Assembly (NCBI GenBank): GCA_016808115.1
Contig: JAEQBH010002433.1
Span: forward strand, 62,001 to 126,000
DNA: 64,000 bases
Direction: 5' to 3'
Source: Tetrastigma voinierianum
Lineage: Eukaryota; Streptophyta; Magnoliopsida; Vitales; Vitaceae
Below are positions 1-11,046 of the stretch, piece by piece. Positions within the stretch are counted from its first letter, which is position 1. Each line of letters opens with the position of its first letter. The notes under the pieces were generated by a model. The model had not been told where the DNA came from, searched no databases, and saw only the letters and a program-made list of their open reading frames with translations. A program made the position numbers and the translations under genes.

Positions 1-560
1 ATCGGCATCCTAACCCACAATCAACATATCATCAACATATAACAAGACAATGATGAATGTATCATCTAGGAATCTTCGAACATAAACACAAGGATCTGCA
101 AATGTCCTTTTGCACTCCTGACTCATCATGAAAGAGTCAAATTTCTTATACCATTGTCGTGGCGCCTGTTTAAGCCCATATAGATTTTTCTTTAAATTGC
201 AAACCATGTTCTCCTTCCTTTTCACTTTGAAGCCTTCTGGTTGCTCCATAAAGATCTCTTCATCAAGATCACCATGTAGAAATGCACTCTTAACGTCAAG
301 TTGCTCAAATTCGAGATTCATAGTAGCTGCCAATCCTAGTTTAACTCAAATCGAACACGTTTTTACAACAAGTGAAAAGATTTCATCAAAGTCAATACCT
401 TGATTTTGACCAAAACTTTTCACCACTAGATGATCCTTGTACTTCAACAACTTCTCATCATCATTCTTTAGCTTAGACACCCATTTATTCTTGAGTTGCA
501 TGGCTTTATCCAGCAACCTTTATCTTTGTGAGACTGTACTTCTTAGAAGCTTTCAGGCTC
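1..560 (-). pseudogene. copia reverse transcriptase, N-terminal part (element A)
   Basis: Minus-strand RT domain. The clearest open stretch is 10-333 (107 residues): it holds QLDVKSAFLHGDLDEEIFM, the LYGLKQAPRQWYKKFDSF block and the catalytic box LLYVDDMLIVG with both aspartates kept. Further upstream in the gene (about 360-500), in shifted frames, lie WVFKLKN-like and DFDEIFS-like blocks. A stop near 345 separates the two parts. The domain continues beyond base 1. Family function is synthesis of element cDNA in virus-like particles; this copy cannot make the full polyprotein. Confidence 0.9.
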
Positions 561-2215
561 CCCCTCATCAGTAATTAGAATATAATTTGAACTTGGATAC
601 CTTGTAGATGGTTAACGTTCTCTAGATGTCCGTCTGAACTGAGATCCTTCTTCTAATTGAGGGATTTTCTCCCCTTGATCAACACCTCCCGTATCACTAT
701 TATCACCACCATTTTCGTCCTCCACGATGACTAGTTCTTCGAGTTTCATCCCTGGTTCTGATTCATACATCTCTGCTTCATTAGTGGAACTTTTTGATGA
801 AGTTTGTTCAGGTGTCAGACCTGCAATGCTTTCATATGTGGGTTTTGCACCACTCACATTTTTCTCTATATCTTCAATGGTTTCATGTTCATGAAACACA
901 ATGTCTCTACTTCTGACTATCTTTCGCTTCTTTGAATCTCATAGCCTATAGTCAAACTCCTCATCTCCATAACCGATGAAGATGCATGGGGTTGCTTTAT
1001 CATCAAGCTTCGATCTTTGCTCCTTTGGTACATGCATGAATGTTTTGGATCCAAACACCTTCAAGTGAGAGTATGGAACATCTTTTCATGTCTAAACTCT
1101 TAGAGGAATATCAAATTCCAAAGGAACTGATGGTGATCTATTGATTAGGTAGACTGCAGTGTTAACAGCTTCACCCCAAAATGACTTAGGAAGTTTATCC
1201 AATTTTAACATGCATTGGACCTTTTCCACAATGGTCTGATTCATCCTCTTTGCAACACTGTTGTGCTGTGCTACACTAGGAATCGTCTTCTCGTGCCTGA
1301 TTCCATGCTTGGAGCAATATTCTTTGAACTCCTTAGAGATGTATTCTCCATCATTATTGGTTCAAAGTCACCTTAGAGGATTTCCCATCTCTTTCTCCAC
1401 CATGGCATGAAATTTCTGAAAATATTCGAATACTTAACTTTTTGTATGCAACAGGTATATACCCATGTCTTTCGTGAAGCATTTTCAATGAAAGTAACAA
1501 AGTATTTGTTACCACCGAGGGAATCTTACCTCCATGGGTCCACAAACATCATAATATACTAATTCCAATTTCTCCAATTTTCGAGTGGAGTTCTTTTGGA
1601 ATGATTTCTGTGTTGTTTCCAAATAAGCAATAGTTACAAGGGTTTGATGATTTATCTTTGGCCATAGGAATGAGGGACTGTTTAGCTAAAAGTTGTTACC
1701 CCTTCTCGCTCATATGTGCTAGCCGCTTGTGCAACAAATCTAAAGAGATTAACTGCATTTTGTTGTCCTCTACACACCTTCACTTATGTCTTGTACAACG
1801 AATAACATAATCTGCGTCATGCCACCACCAATGATCCCTTAGTGAGCTTCCAATTGCCACTATTGATAAAGTGGTTGTATCCATTCTTGTCTAGCATATC
1901 CACAGAAATCAGGTTTAGACGCAAGTCTAGAATGTGTCACACATCTTTCAACATTAATGTGCACCCCATACTTGTTTGTATGCAGATGTCACCAATCCCC
2001 ATGATCTGGGAAACACTTTTGTTTCCTATCTTCACTATGCCAAAGTCTTCTGCTTTGTATGTTGAGAAATATTCCCTTTTAGGGACGCAATGGTATGATG
2101 CTTCCGAGTCCACTACCCACTCGACATCTTGTTCTACTACATGACAACAATCTAAAGTAAGGTCACCTCATTGTCACTGGTACAGGTTGTAGCGGCAGTA
2201 TTTTTGTCGTCTTCC
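561..2215 (-). pseudogene. copia protease-integrase region with INT-RT linker (element A)
   Basis: Minus-strand remains of protease and integrase. 612-899 is the acidic linker between integrase and RT (MFHEHETIEDIEKN and onward), open for 95 residues. 900-1360 carries the integrase C-terminal part, with recognisable KLPKSFWGEAVNTAVYLINR-like and RMNQTIVEKV-like blocks near 1135-1260. 1360-1790 carries the central core and the GAG-pre-integrase segment. 1800-2215 is the protease end and its spacer. Multiple stops and frameshifts break every domain. Assignments rest on comparison with the better kept copy in element B. Confidence 0.75.
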
Positions 2216-2991
2216 TGTTTCTAGCTCCTGTCTACTCCTTGCTTTAGAATCTTGCAATTCCTTTTCATGTGGCCAATTTTTCCATAATGATAACACTTTA
2301 TTTTTCCTCTAGACTTGGATCTACCTCTTGACTTGCTATGCCTAGATGGTCCTCTACTTTTACTTCTACCCCTGTTCTCTGCGACAAGGGCATGTGTGTC
2401 ATCGCCCACAAAGTTCTTCCTTTGAATTTCTTTATTTAATAGGCTATTTCTAACCATAGAAAACATGCCTTTTCCTTTTAGGGCTAAATTTTCTAGAGAA
2501 ACCACCAAAGTGTTCCAACTGTCTGGTAATGAGTTGAGTAGTAAGCATGCTCAGGTCTCATCATCAAGAAAGAGGCCTGCAACTAATAATTGCACGATTA
2601 TTCCTCCGAAATCATTCAAATGCTCAGCAATTAATTGACCTTCCTTGAGCTTCAAATTCATTAGCTTCCGCATTAAGAAAATCTTTGCTTTTGCATTCTT
2701 TGTCTCATACATGTTTTCCAATTTCTTCCAAAGAGTGTGGGGATCTGTCTCTTTAGCAACATGATTGTAGAGACTGATGTCCACCCATTGGCATTGGATA
2801 CCCAATGTTTTCTTTTTCAACTTCTTCTCAGACAACATCTGACATGTCACTTGATTCTGGTATTATCTCCCATCAATAGGATCATATAAATCCTTTATAA
2901 TTGAGGAGATCCTCCATCATGCATTTCCATAATGAATAATTTTTGTTCATATCAATTTCTTAATCATGTGACTCGAATAAATTTCAGCCAT
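2216..2991 (-). pseudogene. copia gag, UBN2-type with damaged zinc knuckle (element A)
   Basis: Minus-strand gag. The start codon is taken at 2991-2989 (ATGGCTGAA), matching the start in element B (ATGGCCGAA at 7042). 2551-2850 is open and gives the nucleocapsid-forming region with WVDISLYNHVAKETDPHTLW and LMRKLMNLKLKEGQLIAEHL. 2221-2508 gives a basic Ser/Arg/Gly-rich tail and the zinc knuckle CYHYGKIGHMKRNC, in which the second cysteine of CX2CX4HX4C is tyrosine. Two frame breaks separate start, core and tail. Confidence 0.85.
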
Positions 2992-3074
2992 GATTCCACC
3001 CAAACTCAAACCATTAATTTACCACAAGTTGTCGTGGATTATGAAATGACTGTGACATAACAAGTAATAATTTG

Positions 3075-3320
3075 GTGGCTTTGCCAATCCACTCTAATTG
3101 TTAGCAACATTTGGGTGGCAATGCCAATCCACAGGAAATCAAATCACCACTAGGATGGCAATGCCAATCCTCAAAATTATAATCAATGGGGTGGTTGTGC
3201 CAATTCACATAAATGTATATAAGCAATTTGGGAAGCTGAACCAATCCACATGATAAAAGCAGCAAATGGGTAGCTATGCCAACGTTTGGGAAATGAAAGT
3301 GTAGATGGATGGCTAAGTCA
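3075..3320 (-). repeat. seven ~38-bp repeats inside LTR A
   Basis: Imperfect tandem units, each with a core like GGATTGGCxxxGCCACCCA on the element strand. Cores read here as GTGGCTTTGCCAATCC, GTGGCAATGCCAATCC and variants. They lie downstream of the TATA box and so would be in the transcribed leader. The same array has five units in the 5' LTR and seven in the 3' LTR of element B. Confidence 0.75.
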
Positions 3321-3642
3321 ATCTGTAGAGAATAAGATGGTAAGAAAATAATGACACCCGATATAACATGGTAAAACCCTCTAAATGAGGGAAACATCCA
3401 CGGGGAAAATCTGAGAAAATAATCAACTATGAGATAAAATTGGCACAAAATGTCACACACATTGGATATGCTCACAATCCTCTCAATTTTTCCTCTTAGT
3501 ACTCTCTCTATGGAGTACTATGTTTCTTGCCACTCTCCCCGGTGTGATAACCCTGACTGTTTCACACCTATCCTTTCAACTCTCTATGATTGAAAGAATG
3601 ATCTCTAGAACTCGTTCTTCTTAGCTGGAATTCCTCCAAGCC

Positions 3643-3650
3643 TATTTATA
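3643..3650 (-). promoter_or_regulatory. TATA box of LTR A
   Basis: Minus-strand TATAAATA, about 185 bp after the LTR start. It aligns with the TATA boxes of element B at 6447 and 11229. It is the expected RNA polymerase II start signal of the retroelement. Confidence 0.6.
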
Positions 3651-3884
3651 GGCAAAGGTTTGATCCTTGGATGGTTTTCATTAGTTGAAATGGAAACTAA
3701 TTTCATTGGCTGAAACAAAGGCCAATTCTCATCCATATATGAAGTAATTTGGTGACATGGTGGCAAGGTGGAGAAATTTTTCTTCTCATGAAATTGCTAC
3801 TGTTGCAGCAGCATTTATGGGGCTGGACCCCACATACTTCAATAGCTCAGTCATGCTCCTACCATTAATTAATTTCACAAATGA

Positions 3885-4716
3885 ATAAACATGCGTTTAA
3901 CGCCGCTAACATGAGATGACATGTATGATAAGTAGTTCACATGTAGAAGCAACATTTGTGTATTCCCTTTTTGGGAGGGAAATTTTCCCTAATTTTACCC
4001 TAACTTGAGATCAAATTTTCCCCAAAATTTACTCTTATCTGAGATCGAAAATAAGGAGATGAAACCTTAACTGGGAGGCACCAAATAAAACCTTGAATCT
4101 TAATTTGTCATTTCTAATCACCCCAACACAACAATCTCGAAATGTTATCTTATCTTACCCCTTTTGTTTTCAGCCCTTTCAATCCAAGCATCTTTTGTAT
4201 AATCTATTTTATTCTCCTCTATTAGGCAATTCGAAGAACAAATTGAGCAAAAAAAAGAAAAAAGAGAATATTTTCATTTATTGAAGGGGTAAAATAGAAG
4301 AAAATAAATACAAATATGGAAGAAAAAATGTACAAACTATCCATTAATTCCCCGTTGCAAGATCATCTAGCGTTAGACAAAAAGATGAATCAATAGTGTT
4401 GTGGGAAGCAGTGTTTGATTTGAATCATTTCTTTTGCTATTACTATCAAAGGAAAAGCTCACTCAAATCTCCCTCTCAACCCTTCTCCTACCTCTCCCTT
4501 CTTCATTACCGACACTCCCATTTCTCTTCTTCCCCAAATCCTCATCATCAAGTTAGGGTTTTTCCCCCTTAATTTCCATATCAGGTACTTAGGGTAAAAT
4601 TGGGGAAATTTCCCTCCCAAAATGGATATACACGTATTGCTACTACACGCCACCTACTTATAATAATGTACATCCATGCTGATCCATTAAATGCACACTT
4701 GTCCATATAAAAGTAC
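3885..4716. mobile_element. foldback / MITE-like element with long inverted repeats
   Basis: About 130 bp at 3885-4015 reappears inverted at 4575-4716. The best shared core is TTTTGGGAGGGAAATTT followed by an AATTTTACCCTAA block. Outward of it both arms also share ATAAGTAG, TGTAGxAGCAA and a GTGTAT tract. Identity is roughly 70 percent by eye with small indels. The middle (4016-4574) shows no convincing coding. Ends and target duplication are not clear, so superfamily is open; a decayed MULE or other foldback DNA transposon is possible. Confidence 0.5.
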
Positions 4717-6113
4717 TAATTACTTAGCGACAAGCGGATGAATTTACTTAAATAAACGCTGTGATACCTTAGGACAAAAAATCGCTCGTGTGCAAATCGA
4801 CATAGACCAAAAGTCAAGCAAGATTCAGGTGCCTTATCCCAAGTTTCTAATAACGTTCTTCTATAGTTTTTTTTTTAATTTATAAATTTATTTTTAATTT
4901 TCTCCTACAAACAAGAATCTCATTCAATTTATTAAAGGTATTTATCCCTTCTAGATTAAAATAAAAGGGGTTGGTCCGTATATTTTCAATAGTTTACTTC
5001 ATTGGGAAAAAATAAAACAAATAAATTAAAAAAAAATCCATATACACATATATTAACTTGAAAAAAATTTCACTTTAATCCATAACAAAAATTATTTTTT
5101 AAAATTAAAATATTTTAATATAATATTACTAAAGGTAAGAAATTATTGACTAGGTACAAATATTGTAAAATAGATATTGCTTGAAAATATTGGAGGTAAA
5201 TTTGATTTAGTGCATGTTTGGTTCACATGATAACTAGTAGCTGATAGTTGGTAGCTAATTATAAATTACTGTTTGCAAAGCTAGCTGGATTTCAGGAAGA
5301 CATTGAATGTTAATTTTATCTATATAAACATCATATAGATATAAAAAATGAACATATATAGAAGATAAAAGCAATCTAGAGATTTTTAAGAAGAGCTTGA
5401 TCATAACAAGTTACTTATTTGTAGTTTTTTCCTAGTGTTATGTTATTCCTTCACCCACATTAATAGCTTACTTAGGAGTTCCTCCAGAAAAGCTGGTTAG
5501 GGCTTAACTGTTTCAGTCAACCAACCAATTCTCACAGAGTACTTAATATTGCACTAAAACAAGAGAAGATTCAAAGAAAAAACAAGTTCGTATTAAAGTA
5601 TAAACAATGACAAAGCTTCTACGGGGAATGAGATGTGTAGTTACTGATTAATATTTCTTAAGGTGGGTAATATTCTTTTCAAATATCAATATATTATAAG
5701 AAAAACACATCAAATTTGTCATTTTATTGTCAATAAAGGAAAAATCATCTCCTTTTTTGTCAATAAGGAAAATTAGGGGTGATAATAGAAAATTTGTTAT
5801 GTGATGTCATCTTAAGATAATAAATAATAAAAATTGAAGTAACTGAAAGATATGAACTATTTTAATAATTTTTTTTTGAATAATTTGTATGACGGTGGAC
5901 TTGCATTATATTGACTACAATAAAATCAGCACTCCTTTATTATTATTATTTTTTTAAATCTAAGGGCAAAGATGGGGATTACCAAGGAGGGGTAGAACAG
6001 GCTTTCTAGTTGACATCCTTGAGAAAATAAATTTTAATCTTTATTTGGGTAATTTTAAGGGATTTTTTTATATACATATAATAAAGTGAAATCAAAAGAC
6101 TATGAGATGCTAG
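4717..6113. other. AT-rich spacer, no gene seen
   Basis: Long A/T tracts and short stop-filled frames. No protein family, tRNA or LTR pair is recognisable. A stretch at 5213-5290 (ATGTTTGGTTCACATG and onward) resembles the ends of hAT-type MITEs, but I could not find its partner end. Confidence 0.5.
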
Positions 6114-6118
6114 CAATT

Positions 6119-6265
6119 TGTAACGACCGGACTCAACCATGTAGATATTATCCGCTTTGGGCCCAAAGGGCCTTCACGGCTTTCAAACGTGTCTACTAGG
6201 TTGAGAGAAGTCCAAACTTATATAATGCCAAAATGTTTCTCCCTTATCCGATGTGGGATGTGACA
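6119..6265 (-). repeat. TRIM LTR copy 1 (147 bp)
   Basis: Bounded by TGTAAC and GTGACA on the plus strand. It aligns end to end with 12193-12337. It is the 3' LTR of the minus-strand array. The 5 bases before it (CAATT) are repeated after 12337. Confidence 0.85.
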
Positions 6266-6446
6266 AATGTGGGGTCCAGCCCCATAAATGTTGCTGTAGT
6301 TGCAGCAGCTGGATGAGGAGAAGAATTCTCCACCTCAACGCTACATCGACTAACTCATGTTTTGTGGATGAGAATTGGTCGTTGTTTCGACCAATTAAAT
6401 TGCTTTCCATTTTGACTAATGAAATCCATCCGAGATAAAACCTGCC

Positions 6447-6453
6447 TATAAAG
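6447..6453 (+). promoter_or_regulatory. TATA box of element B 5' LTR
   Basis: TATAAAG in the context GCCTATAAAGG; the 3' LTR has TATAAATA at 11229-11236 in the same place. Confidence 0.55.
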
Positions 6454-6779
6454 GTGCTTCGAGGAACATAATCAAATAGAATTTATCGCAGATTAGAAAG
6501 AGTTCCGTAGATCACTCTTTCAATCACAGAGAAAGAAATTATAGGTGCGAAACAAGCCATGTTATCACACCCATGAGAGCAATAAACATGCGACTACGTA
6601 GAGAGGACTGAGAGATAAAACTGAGAGGATTGTGAGCATATCCTATGTGTGTGACATCTTGTATCAGTTTCATCTCATAGTGGATTATTTTCTCTGATTT
6701 GCCTCATGGTGGTTTCCCTCATTCTAAGGTTTTACCACGTTATATCGGGTGTCATTATTATCTTCCCCTCTTATTCTAT

Positions 6780-6965
6780 GAAGATTGGCTTAGCCATCCA
6801 TCTACACTTTCATTTCCCGAACGTTGGCATAGCCACCAATCTGTTTCTTTTATTATGTGGATTAACTCAGCCTCCCAAACTACTTATTTACATTTCCGTG
6901 GAGTGGCACAGCCACCCACCTGTTGTTTAATTTCTTGAAGGTTTGGCATTGCCACCCAAATATTA
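6780..6965 (+). repeat. five ~38-bp repeats in 5' LTR of B
   Basis: Units with the cores ATTGGCTTAGCCATCC, GTTGGCATAGCCACC, ATTAACTCAGCCTCCC, AGTGGCACAGCCACCC and TTTGGCATTGCCACCC, spaced 37-41 bp. Each core is a small interrupted palindrome (TGGC...GCCA). The array lies in the transcribed part of the LTR. Confidence 0.8.
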
Positions 6966-7004
6966 CTTGTTGTAATATTCCATAGATCACTCACAATCCC
7001 AACA

Positions 7005-7018
7005 ACCGATATCAGAGT
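7005..7018 (+). other. primer-binding site of element B
   Basis: ACCGATATCAGAGT lies just after the LTR end. It resembles TGGTATCAGAGC, the complement of the initiator methionine tRNA 3' end, with changes in the first bases. Confidence 0.65.
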
Positions 7019-7041
7019 GTGGTTCACGTTTTGGTGGAATC

Positions 7042-7790
7042 ATGGCCGAAAGTTATTCAGGTCCCATGATTAAATTGACAACAACAAATTATTCATTATG
7101 GCAATCCATCAAGGATCTCCTGAATTGTAAGGATTTATATGATCCTATTAAGGAAGATAATATCAAGTCAAATGCTGATTGGAAGAAGTTGAAGAAGAAA
7201 ACATTAGGCGCCATTCGCCAGTGGGTGGACATCAGTCTCTACAACCATGTTTCCAAAGAGACAAATCCATGCACTCTTTGGAAGAACTTGGAAAACATCT
7301 ATGAGATAAAGAACGCACAAAGCAGTAAACATTGGCGCGAAGCCGCTGAATTTTGCTTAAGGAAAGCCAATCAATCACACCATCCGAATGATTTCAAAGG
7401 AATGATTGCATAATTGTTAGCTGCGTGTCTTCTCACTCGATGATGAGACCTCGCATGCTTGCTACTCTACTGCTACCGTGATAGTTAAACGATTTTTGGT
7501 GGTGTCTGGGAAATTCAGCCCCATAAGAAAAAGTCACGTTAGCTATGGTCAGAAATATCCTATTCAATGAAGAAATTGCTGAAGGACTTTAAGTAATGAT
7601 ACATACGCCTCGCCATGGAGAATAGGGGTAGAAACAAAATCAGAGGACCATTTGGGCATAACAAGTCAAAAGGCAAATCAAAGTCTAGAGGGAAAATAAA
7701 GTGTTATCATTGTGGCAAAATAGGCCACATGAAAAGGAACTGCAAGATCCTAAATCAAGGAGGAGACAAGAGCTAGAAGTAGGAAGAAGA
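7042..7790 (+). pseudogene. copia gag with intact zinc knuckle (element B)
   Basis: ATG at 7042 begins MAESYSGPMIKLTTTNYSLW, the N-terminal block of copia gag (UBN2 family). The frame runs 123 residues to 7413 with WVDISLYNHVSKETNPCTLW, then a break. After further frame changes the basic tail and CCHC knuckle CYHCGKIGHMKRNC (about 7702-7743) follow, with all four ligands kept, unlike element A. The product would coat element RNA in cytoplasmic particles. As it stands it is split into at least three frames. Confidence 0.9.
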
Positions 7791-9211
7791 TAAAAATACT
7801 GCCGCTACAACCTGTACTAGTGACAATGAGGTGACCTTACTTTACAATCAAGAAGATTATTTGGCTTATGTAAGAGAACAAGATGTCGAGGTAGGACTCA
7901 TGAAGATCATACCATTGCATTCCTAAAAGGGAATATTTCTCAACATACAAAGCAGGAGACTTTTGCATGATGAAGATGGGAAACAAAAGTATTTCCTAGA
8001 TTGCGGGGATTGGCGACATCTGCATACAAACAAGTATAGGGTACACATTAACATTGAAAGATGTGCGACACATTCTAGACTTGCGTCTAAACCTGATTTC
8101 TATGCATATGCTGGACAAGGATGGATACAATCACTTTATCAATAGTGGCAATTGGAAGCTCACCAAGGGATCATTGGTGGTGACACAAGGAAAATTATGT
8201 TATTCATTGTACAAGACACATGCAAAGGTGTGCGGAGGACAACTAAATGTAGTCGATGATGATACTTCCGCATTTCAGGCATGCTTCGCCAGCCCATATG
8301 AGCGAGAAGGGGTTACAACTTTTGGCTAAACAGTCCCTCATTCTTATGGCCAAAGACAAATCATCAAACCCTTGTGACTATTGCATTTTTGGAAAGCAAC
8401 ATAGAGTATCATTCCAAAAGAACTCCATTCAAAAATTAGAGAAATTGGAATTAGTGTATTCTAATGTTTGCGAACCCATGGAGGAAGATTCGCTGGGTAG
8501 TAACAAATACTTTGGTACTTTCATTGACGATGCTTCACAAAAGACATGGGTATACCTGTTGCATACAAAAAGTTAGGTATTCCAGTATTTTCAAAATTTT
8601 CATGCCATGGTGGAGAGAGAGACGGGAAATCCTCTAAAGCGACTTCGAACCGATAATGGTGGAGAATACATCTCTAGGGAGTTCAAAGAATATTGCTCCA
8701 AACATGGAATCATGCACGAGAAGACGGTTCCTAGTACACCACAGCACAAGGGTGTTATAGAGAGGATGAATCGGACCATTGTGGAAAAAGTTTGGTGCAT
8801 GTTAAAATTGGCTAAACTTCCTAAGTCATTTTTAGGTGAAGCTGTTAACACTGCAGTCTACCTAATCAACAGATCACCATCAGTTCCTTTGGACTTTGAT
8901 ATTCCTCAAAGAATTTGGATAAGAAAATATGTTTCATACTCACTTGAAGGTGTTTGGATGCAAAGCATTCATGCATGTACCAGGAGCAAAGATCGAAGCT
9001 TGATGATAAAGTAACCCCGTGCTTATTCACTGGATATGGAGACGAGGAGTTCGACTATTGGCTATGGGATTCAGAGAAGCAAAAGATAGTCAGAAGCAGA
9101 GACGTCGTGTTTCACGAACACAAAACCATTGAAGATATGGAGAAAAATGTGAGGGGTGCAAAACTCACATATGAATGCGTTGCATATCTAACATCGGAAC
9201 AAACTTCATAA
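7791..9211 (+). pseudogene. copia protease and integrase (element B)
   Basis: Protease remains lie near 7860-8010. The first strand is present in a shifted frame, but the usual DSGAS catalytic motif is no longer readable. 8054-8329 gives the segment before integrase (KDVRHILDLRLNLISMHMLD). 8256-8576 gives the zinc-binding part with CDYCIFGKQHRVSFQKN and FIDDASQKTWVYLLH. 8607-9014 gives the integrase core with LRTDNGGEY, TPQHKGVIERMNRTIVEKV and LPKSFLGEAVNTAVYLINR. 8954-9211 continues into the C-terminal linker. At least four frame breaks. Confidence 0.9.
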
Positions 9212-10340
9212 GAAAGTGCCACTAATGAAGCAAAGATGTCTAAATCATAATCATGACTCGAACTCAAGAACCAAACATCGATATAAGAAAGTGGTGATGA
9301 TAGCGATACCTACAGTGTGCTGATTAGGGGAGCAAATCTCTCCACTAGAAGAAGGACCTCGGTTGAGACGTACAACCAGATAACGTCAACCATCTATAAG
9401 GTATCTAAGTTCAGAGTATATTCTAATTGCTGATGAGGGGGAGCCTGAAAGCTTCTAATAAATACACTCTCACAAAGACAAAGACTATTGGAAAAAAGCC
9501 ATGTGAGAAGAGATGAATTCCTTATGGAAAAATGATACCTACAAGTTGACAGAACTGACAAAAGGGAGAAAAACACTCAAGAATAAATGGGTGTTTAAGC
9601 TAAAGAATAACAACGAGAAGCTGTAGAAGTACAAGGCTCGTCTAGTGGTGAAAGGTTTCAGTCAAAAGCAAGGTGTTGACTTTGATGAAATCTTTTCACC
9701 GGACAGAAATGTGTGTTTAATTCGAAGTATACTTGATTATACTTAGTATGAATCTCGAATTGGAGCAAATCAATGTTAAGACTGATTAAGATGGTGATCT
9801 TGATGAAGAGATCTTAATGAAGCAACTAGAAGACTTCAAAGTGAAAGGGAAGGAGAACATAGTCTGCAAGTTAAAGAAAAGTCTATATGGACTTAAACAA
9901 GCGCCACGACAATGGTATAAGAAATTTGACTCTTTCATGATGAGTCAAGAGTACAAAAGGACATTGGCAAATCCTTGTGTTTATGTTCGGAGATTCCATG
10001 ATGATAAATTCATCATAATCTTGTTATATGTTGATGATATGCTGATTGTGGGTCAGGATGCCGATATGATCCGGAAGCTAAAAATGGAATTGTCAAAGAC
10101 GTTTGACATGAAGGATTTGGGCAGTGCAAAGCTTATCTTAGGAAGGAAATTCTACAAGATAGGAAGATAGGCAAATGGTGGTTGTCACAAGAAAGATATA
10201 TTGAACGAATGCTAGAAAGGTTCAATATAAAAAATTGAAAGCCAGTTTCTACACCACTTGCTAGCCATTTCAAGCTATAAGACTCCCATTCATCTACCGA
10301 ACAAAGAAAAAGCGAAATTTTAGTCATTCCATACTCATCC
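9212..10340 (+). pseudogene. copia reverse transcriptase (element B)
   Basis: A degenerate linker and the RT N-terminus (9480-9815, with WVFKLKN-like and GFSQKQGVDFDEIFS-like blocks) are followed by an open stretch at 9817-10170 that holds LYGLKQAPRQWYKKFDSF and LLYVDDMLIVG, so the catalytic Asp pair is kept. An in-frame stop near 10168 (GRKFYKIGR then stop) and a further break near 10240 end the domain. The sequence is close to the RT of element A. Confidence 0.9.
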
Positions 10341-10955
10341 GCAGTTGGAAGTCTGATGTATGCTATGGTGTGTACACGTCTAGATATATCTCATGCAATT
10401 GGGAGTTATAAGCAAATTCCCAGTGCAACTCGGGTAAAGCACATCGAGGCAATGAAATGGATCTTTAGATATCTTAGAGGTACCTCAAAGGTACGCTTAA
10501 GCTTTGTGGAATCAGAAACATCTCTTGAAGGTTATACAGATTCTGATATGGTTGGAGACATAGATTGTAGAAAATCTACTTCTAGGTACTTATTTACATT
10601 TACAAGGAGAGCTATATCATGGCAGTCAAAGCTACAAAGGTGTGTTTCACTATCTACTATAGAAGCAGAGTATATAGCAGCTACTGAAGCTAGAAAAGAT
10701 ATGCTATGGATGAAGCGGTTTCTTCAAGAACTGGATTTAAGACAGAGAGACTACATAGTACATTGCGATAGTCAAAGTGTGATAAACTTAAGCAAAAACA
10801 CTATGTATCATGCAAGGACAAAGCACATAGATGTGAGATATCATTGGATCAAGAAGGCCATTGAAGAACAACTATTCCAAATAAGAAAGATCCACATTGA
10901 TGAGTATACTGCTAATATGATGACGAAGGTCATTACAAAAAAAAAATTAGCCTAA
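10341..10955 (+). pseudogene. copia RNase H (element B)
   Basis: Open for 199 residues from 10356. Blocks in order: YAMVCTRLDISHAIG, MKWIFRYLRGTSKVRLSF, GYTDSDMVGDIDCRKSTS, STIEAEYIAATEARKDMLWM, HCDSQSVINLSKNTMYHART and KHIDVRYHWI. The acidic catalytic residues (D of YTDSD, E of EAEY, D of CDSQS) are present. This is the longest intact stretch of the element. It ends in a poly-A tract at 10940 that probably introduced the terminal frameshift. Confidence 0.92.
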
Positions 10956-11033
10956 TGTATCAAGAACACGGGCATGAGCTCCTACTAAGGAGTCAAGAAG
11001 ACTCCCACCTCCATTTGTTTGTTGCATGGGTTT

Positions 11034-11046
11034 GGAGGGGGAGATT
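11034..11046 (+). other. polypurine tract of element B
   Basis: GGAGGGGGAGATT directly before the 3' LTR. It is the usual plus-strand primer position of LTR elements. Confidence 0.8.

Larger units (their letters stand above)
1..3834 (-). mobile_element. Copia element A (Tork/Tnt1-like), 3' end outside window
   Basis: A Ty1/copia LTR retrotransposon read on the minus strand. From high to low coordinates it shows a 5' LTR (3030-3834), a decayed primer-binding site, gag, protease, integrase and the first part of RT, which is cut by the window edge. The order gag-PR-INT-RT defines copia. The RT strings LYGLKQAPRQWYKKFDSFMM and LLYVDDMLIVG resemble Tnt1-type elements. Frames are interrupted by stops and frameshifts, so it is not autonomous. 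The LTR begins TGTGGGGTC exactly like element B, so A and B belong to one family. The duplication at the missing end cannot be checked. Confidence 0.93.
3030..3834 (-). repeat. 5' LTR of copia element A (805 bp)
   Basis: On the minus strand it starts TGTGGGGTC at 3834 and ends ACGACA at 3030, followed within a few bases by a decayed methionine-tRNA primer site (TGTGGTAAATTAATGG). The start matches both LTRs of element B. A TATA box lies at 3643-3650, and seven imperfect ~38-bp repeats fill 3075-3320. Confidence 0.88.
6268..7004 (+). repeat. 5' LTR of element B (737 bp)
   Basis: Starts TGTGGGGTCCAGCCCC and ends CCCAACA just before the primer site. The TATA box is at 6447. Five ~38-bp repeats lie at 6780-6965. 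The 3' LTR is 79 bp longer, which corresponds to two more repeat units. Confidence 0.9.

Noticed and set aside
3101..3475. 124-residue minus-strand frame, with matching plus-strand frames near 6700 and 11500
   Set aside because: It falls inside the LTR repeats of elements A and B, not in gag-pol. It is open by chance and has no start context or domain.
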